From Albidovulum sp. (lineage in GTDB: Bacteria; Pseudomonadota; Alphaproteobacteria; Rhodobacterales; Rhodobacteraceae): a stretch of 14,931 bases of DNA. The position numbers and the translations under genes are program-made. Below the pieces are notes generated by a model. The model made no database searches, was not told where the DNA came from, and saw only the letters and a program-made list of their open reading frames with translations. The stretch covers positions 1-14,931 of the forward strand of contig JAUQYA010000136.1 in assembly GCA_030837785.1 (NCBI GenBank), given 5' to 3'. Below, piece after piece: positions 14,915-14,931 of this stretch; within the stretch, counting starts at the first letter, position 1, and every line of letters starts with the position of its first letter.

Positions 14915-14931
14915 GGCGGCCGGCGGCCGCC
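14915..14931 (+). terminator. Possible hairpin after the binding protein gene, at window edge
   Basis: GGCGGCC-GGC-GGCCGCC is a perfect seven-pair dyad 12 bp past the stop of the binding protein gene. It ends exactly at the window edge, so a following T-run or extension of the stem cannot be checked. It may mark the end of the amine operon or be local GC-rich sequence. Confidence 0.35.

Overview
The window is GC-rich DNA (about 68-70% by eye) with tightly packed genes. It looks like an alphaproteobacterium of the Rhodobacteraceae type (Rhodobacter, Paracoccus or relatives). Supports are the alphaproteobacterial-type aspartate kinase, a DUF1178 protein, a urate hydroxylase PuuD with a cytochrome c tail, an alphaproteobacterial KDO transferase variant and the codon bias. 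No rRNA, tRNA, CRISPR array, insertion sequence or phage gene was seen.

Left part (1-5956), all on the minus strand: the 5' two thirds of lysC (aspartate kinase, cut by the window edge), an SDR oxidoreductase, a DUF1178 zinc-ribbon-like protein, a Nudix hydrolase, a decayed threonine/serine dehydratase-type PLP enzyme, the KDO transferase waaA and puuD. The dehydratase has an in-frame TAA, two internal deletions and a frame change. A 12-bp tandem repeat that looks like an expanded terminator arm lies between the SDR and DUF1178 genes. A clear GC hairpin follows puuD.

Centre (5957-7214): a LysR-type regulator starts at a GTG and is divergent from puuD across 129 bp holding a direct repeat and a GATA/TATC dyad. 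Next comes about 200 bp of non-coding DNA that turns AT-rich before the following operon.

Right part (7215-14902), all on the plus strand: a six-gene catabolic unit. It holds an aldehyde dehydrogenase of the betaine/aminoaldehyde type, an iron-sulfur flavoprotein of the trimethylamine/histamine dehydrogenase family, and a complete spermidine/putrescine-type ABC importer (ATPase, two permeases, periplasmic binding protein). The flavoprotein keeps the FMN-linking Cys and the [4Fe-4S] Cys set. Its pocket (Gln67, Trp267, Asp358) matches what I recall for histamine dehydrogenase rather than the aromatic bowl of trimethylamine dehydrogenase. The simplest reading is uptake of a cationic primary amine or diamine (histamine, putrescine, agmatine or similar), oxidative deamination to an aldehyde plus ammonia, and oxidation of the (amino)aldehyde to the acid. 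No electron acceptor (ETF or ferredoxin) is encoded in the window. The substrate is an inference from active-site residues and gene context. This operon is the most interesting element of the window.
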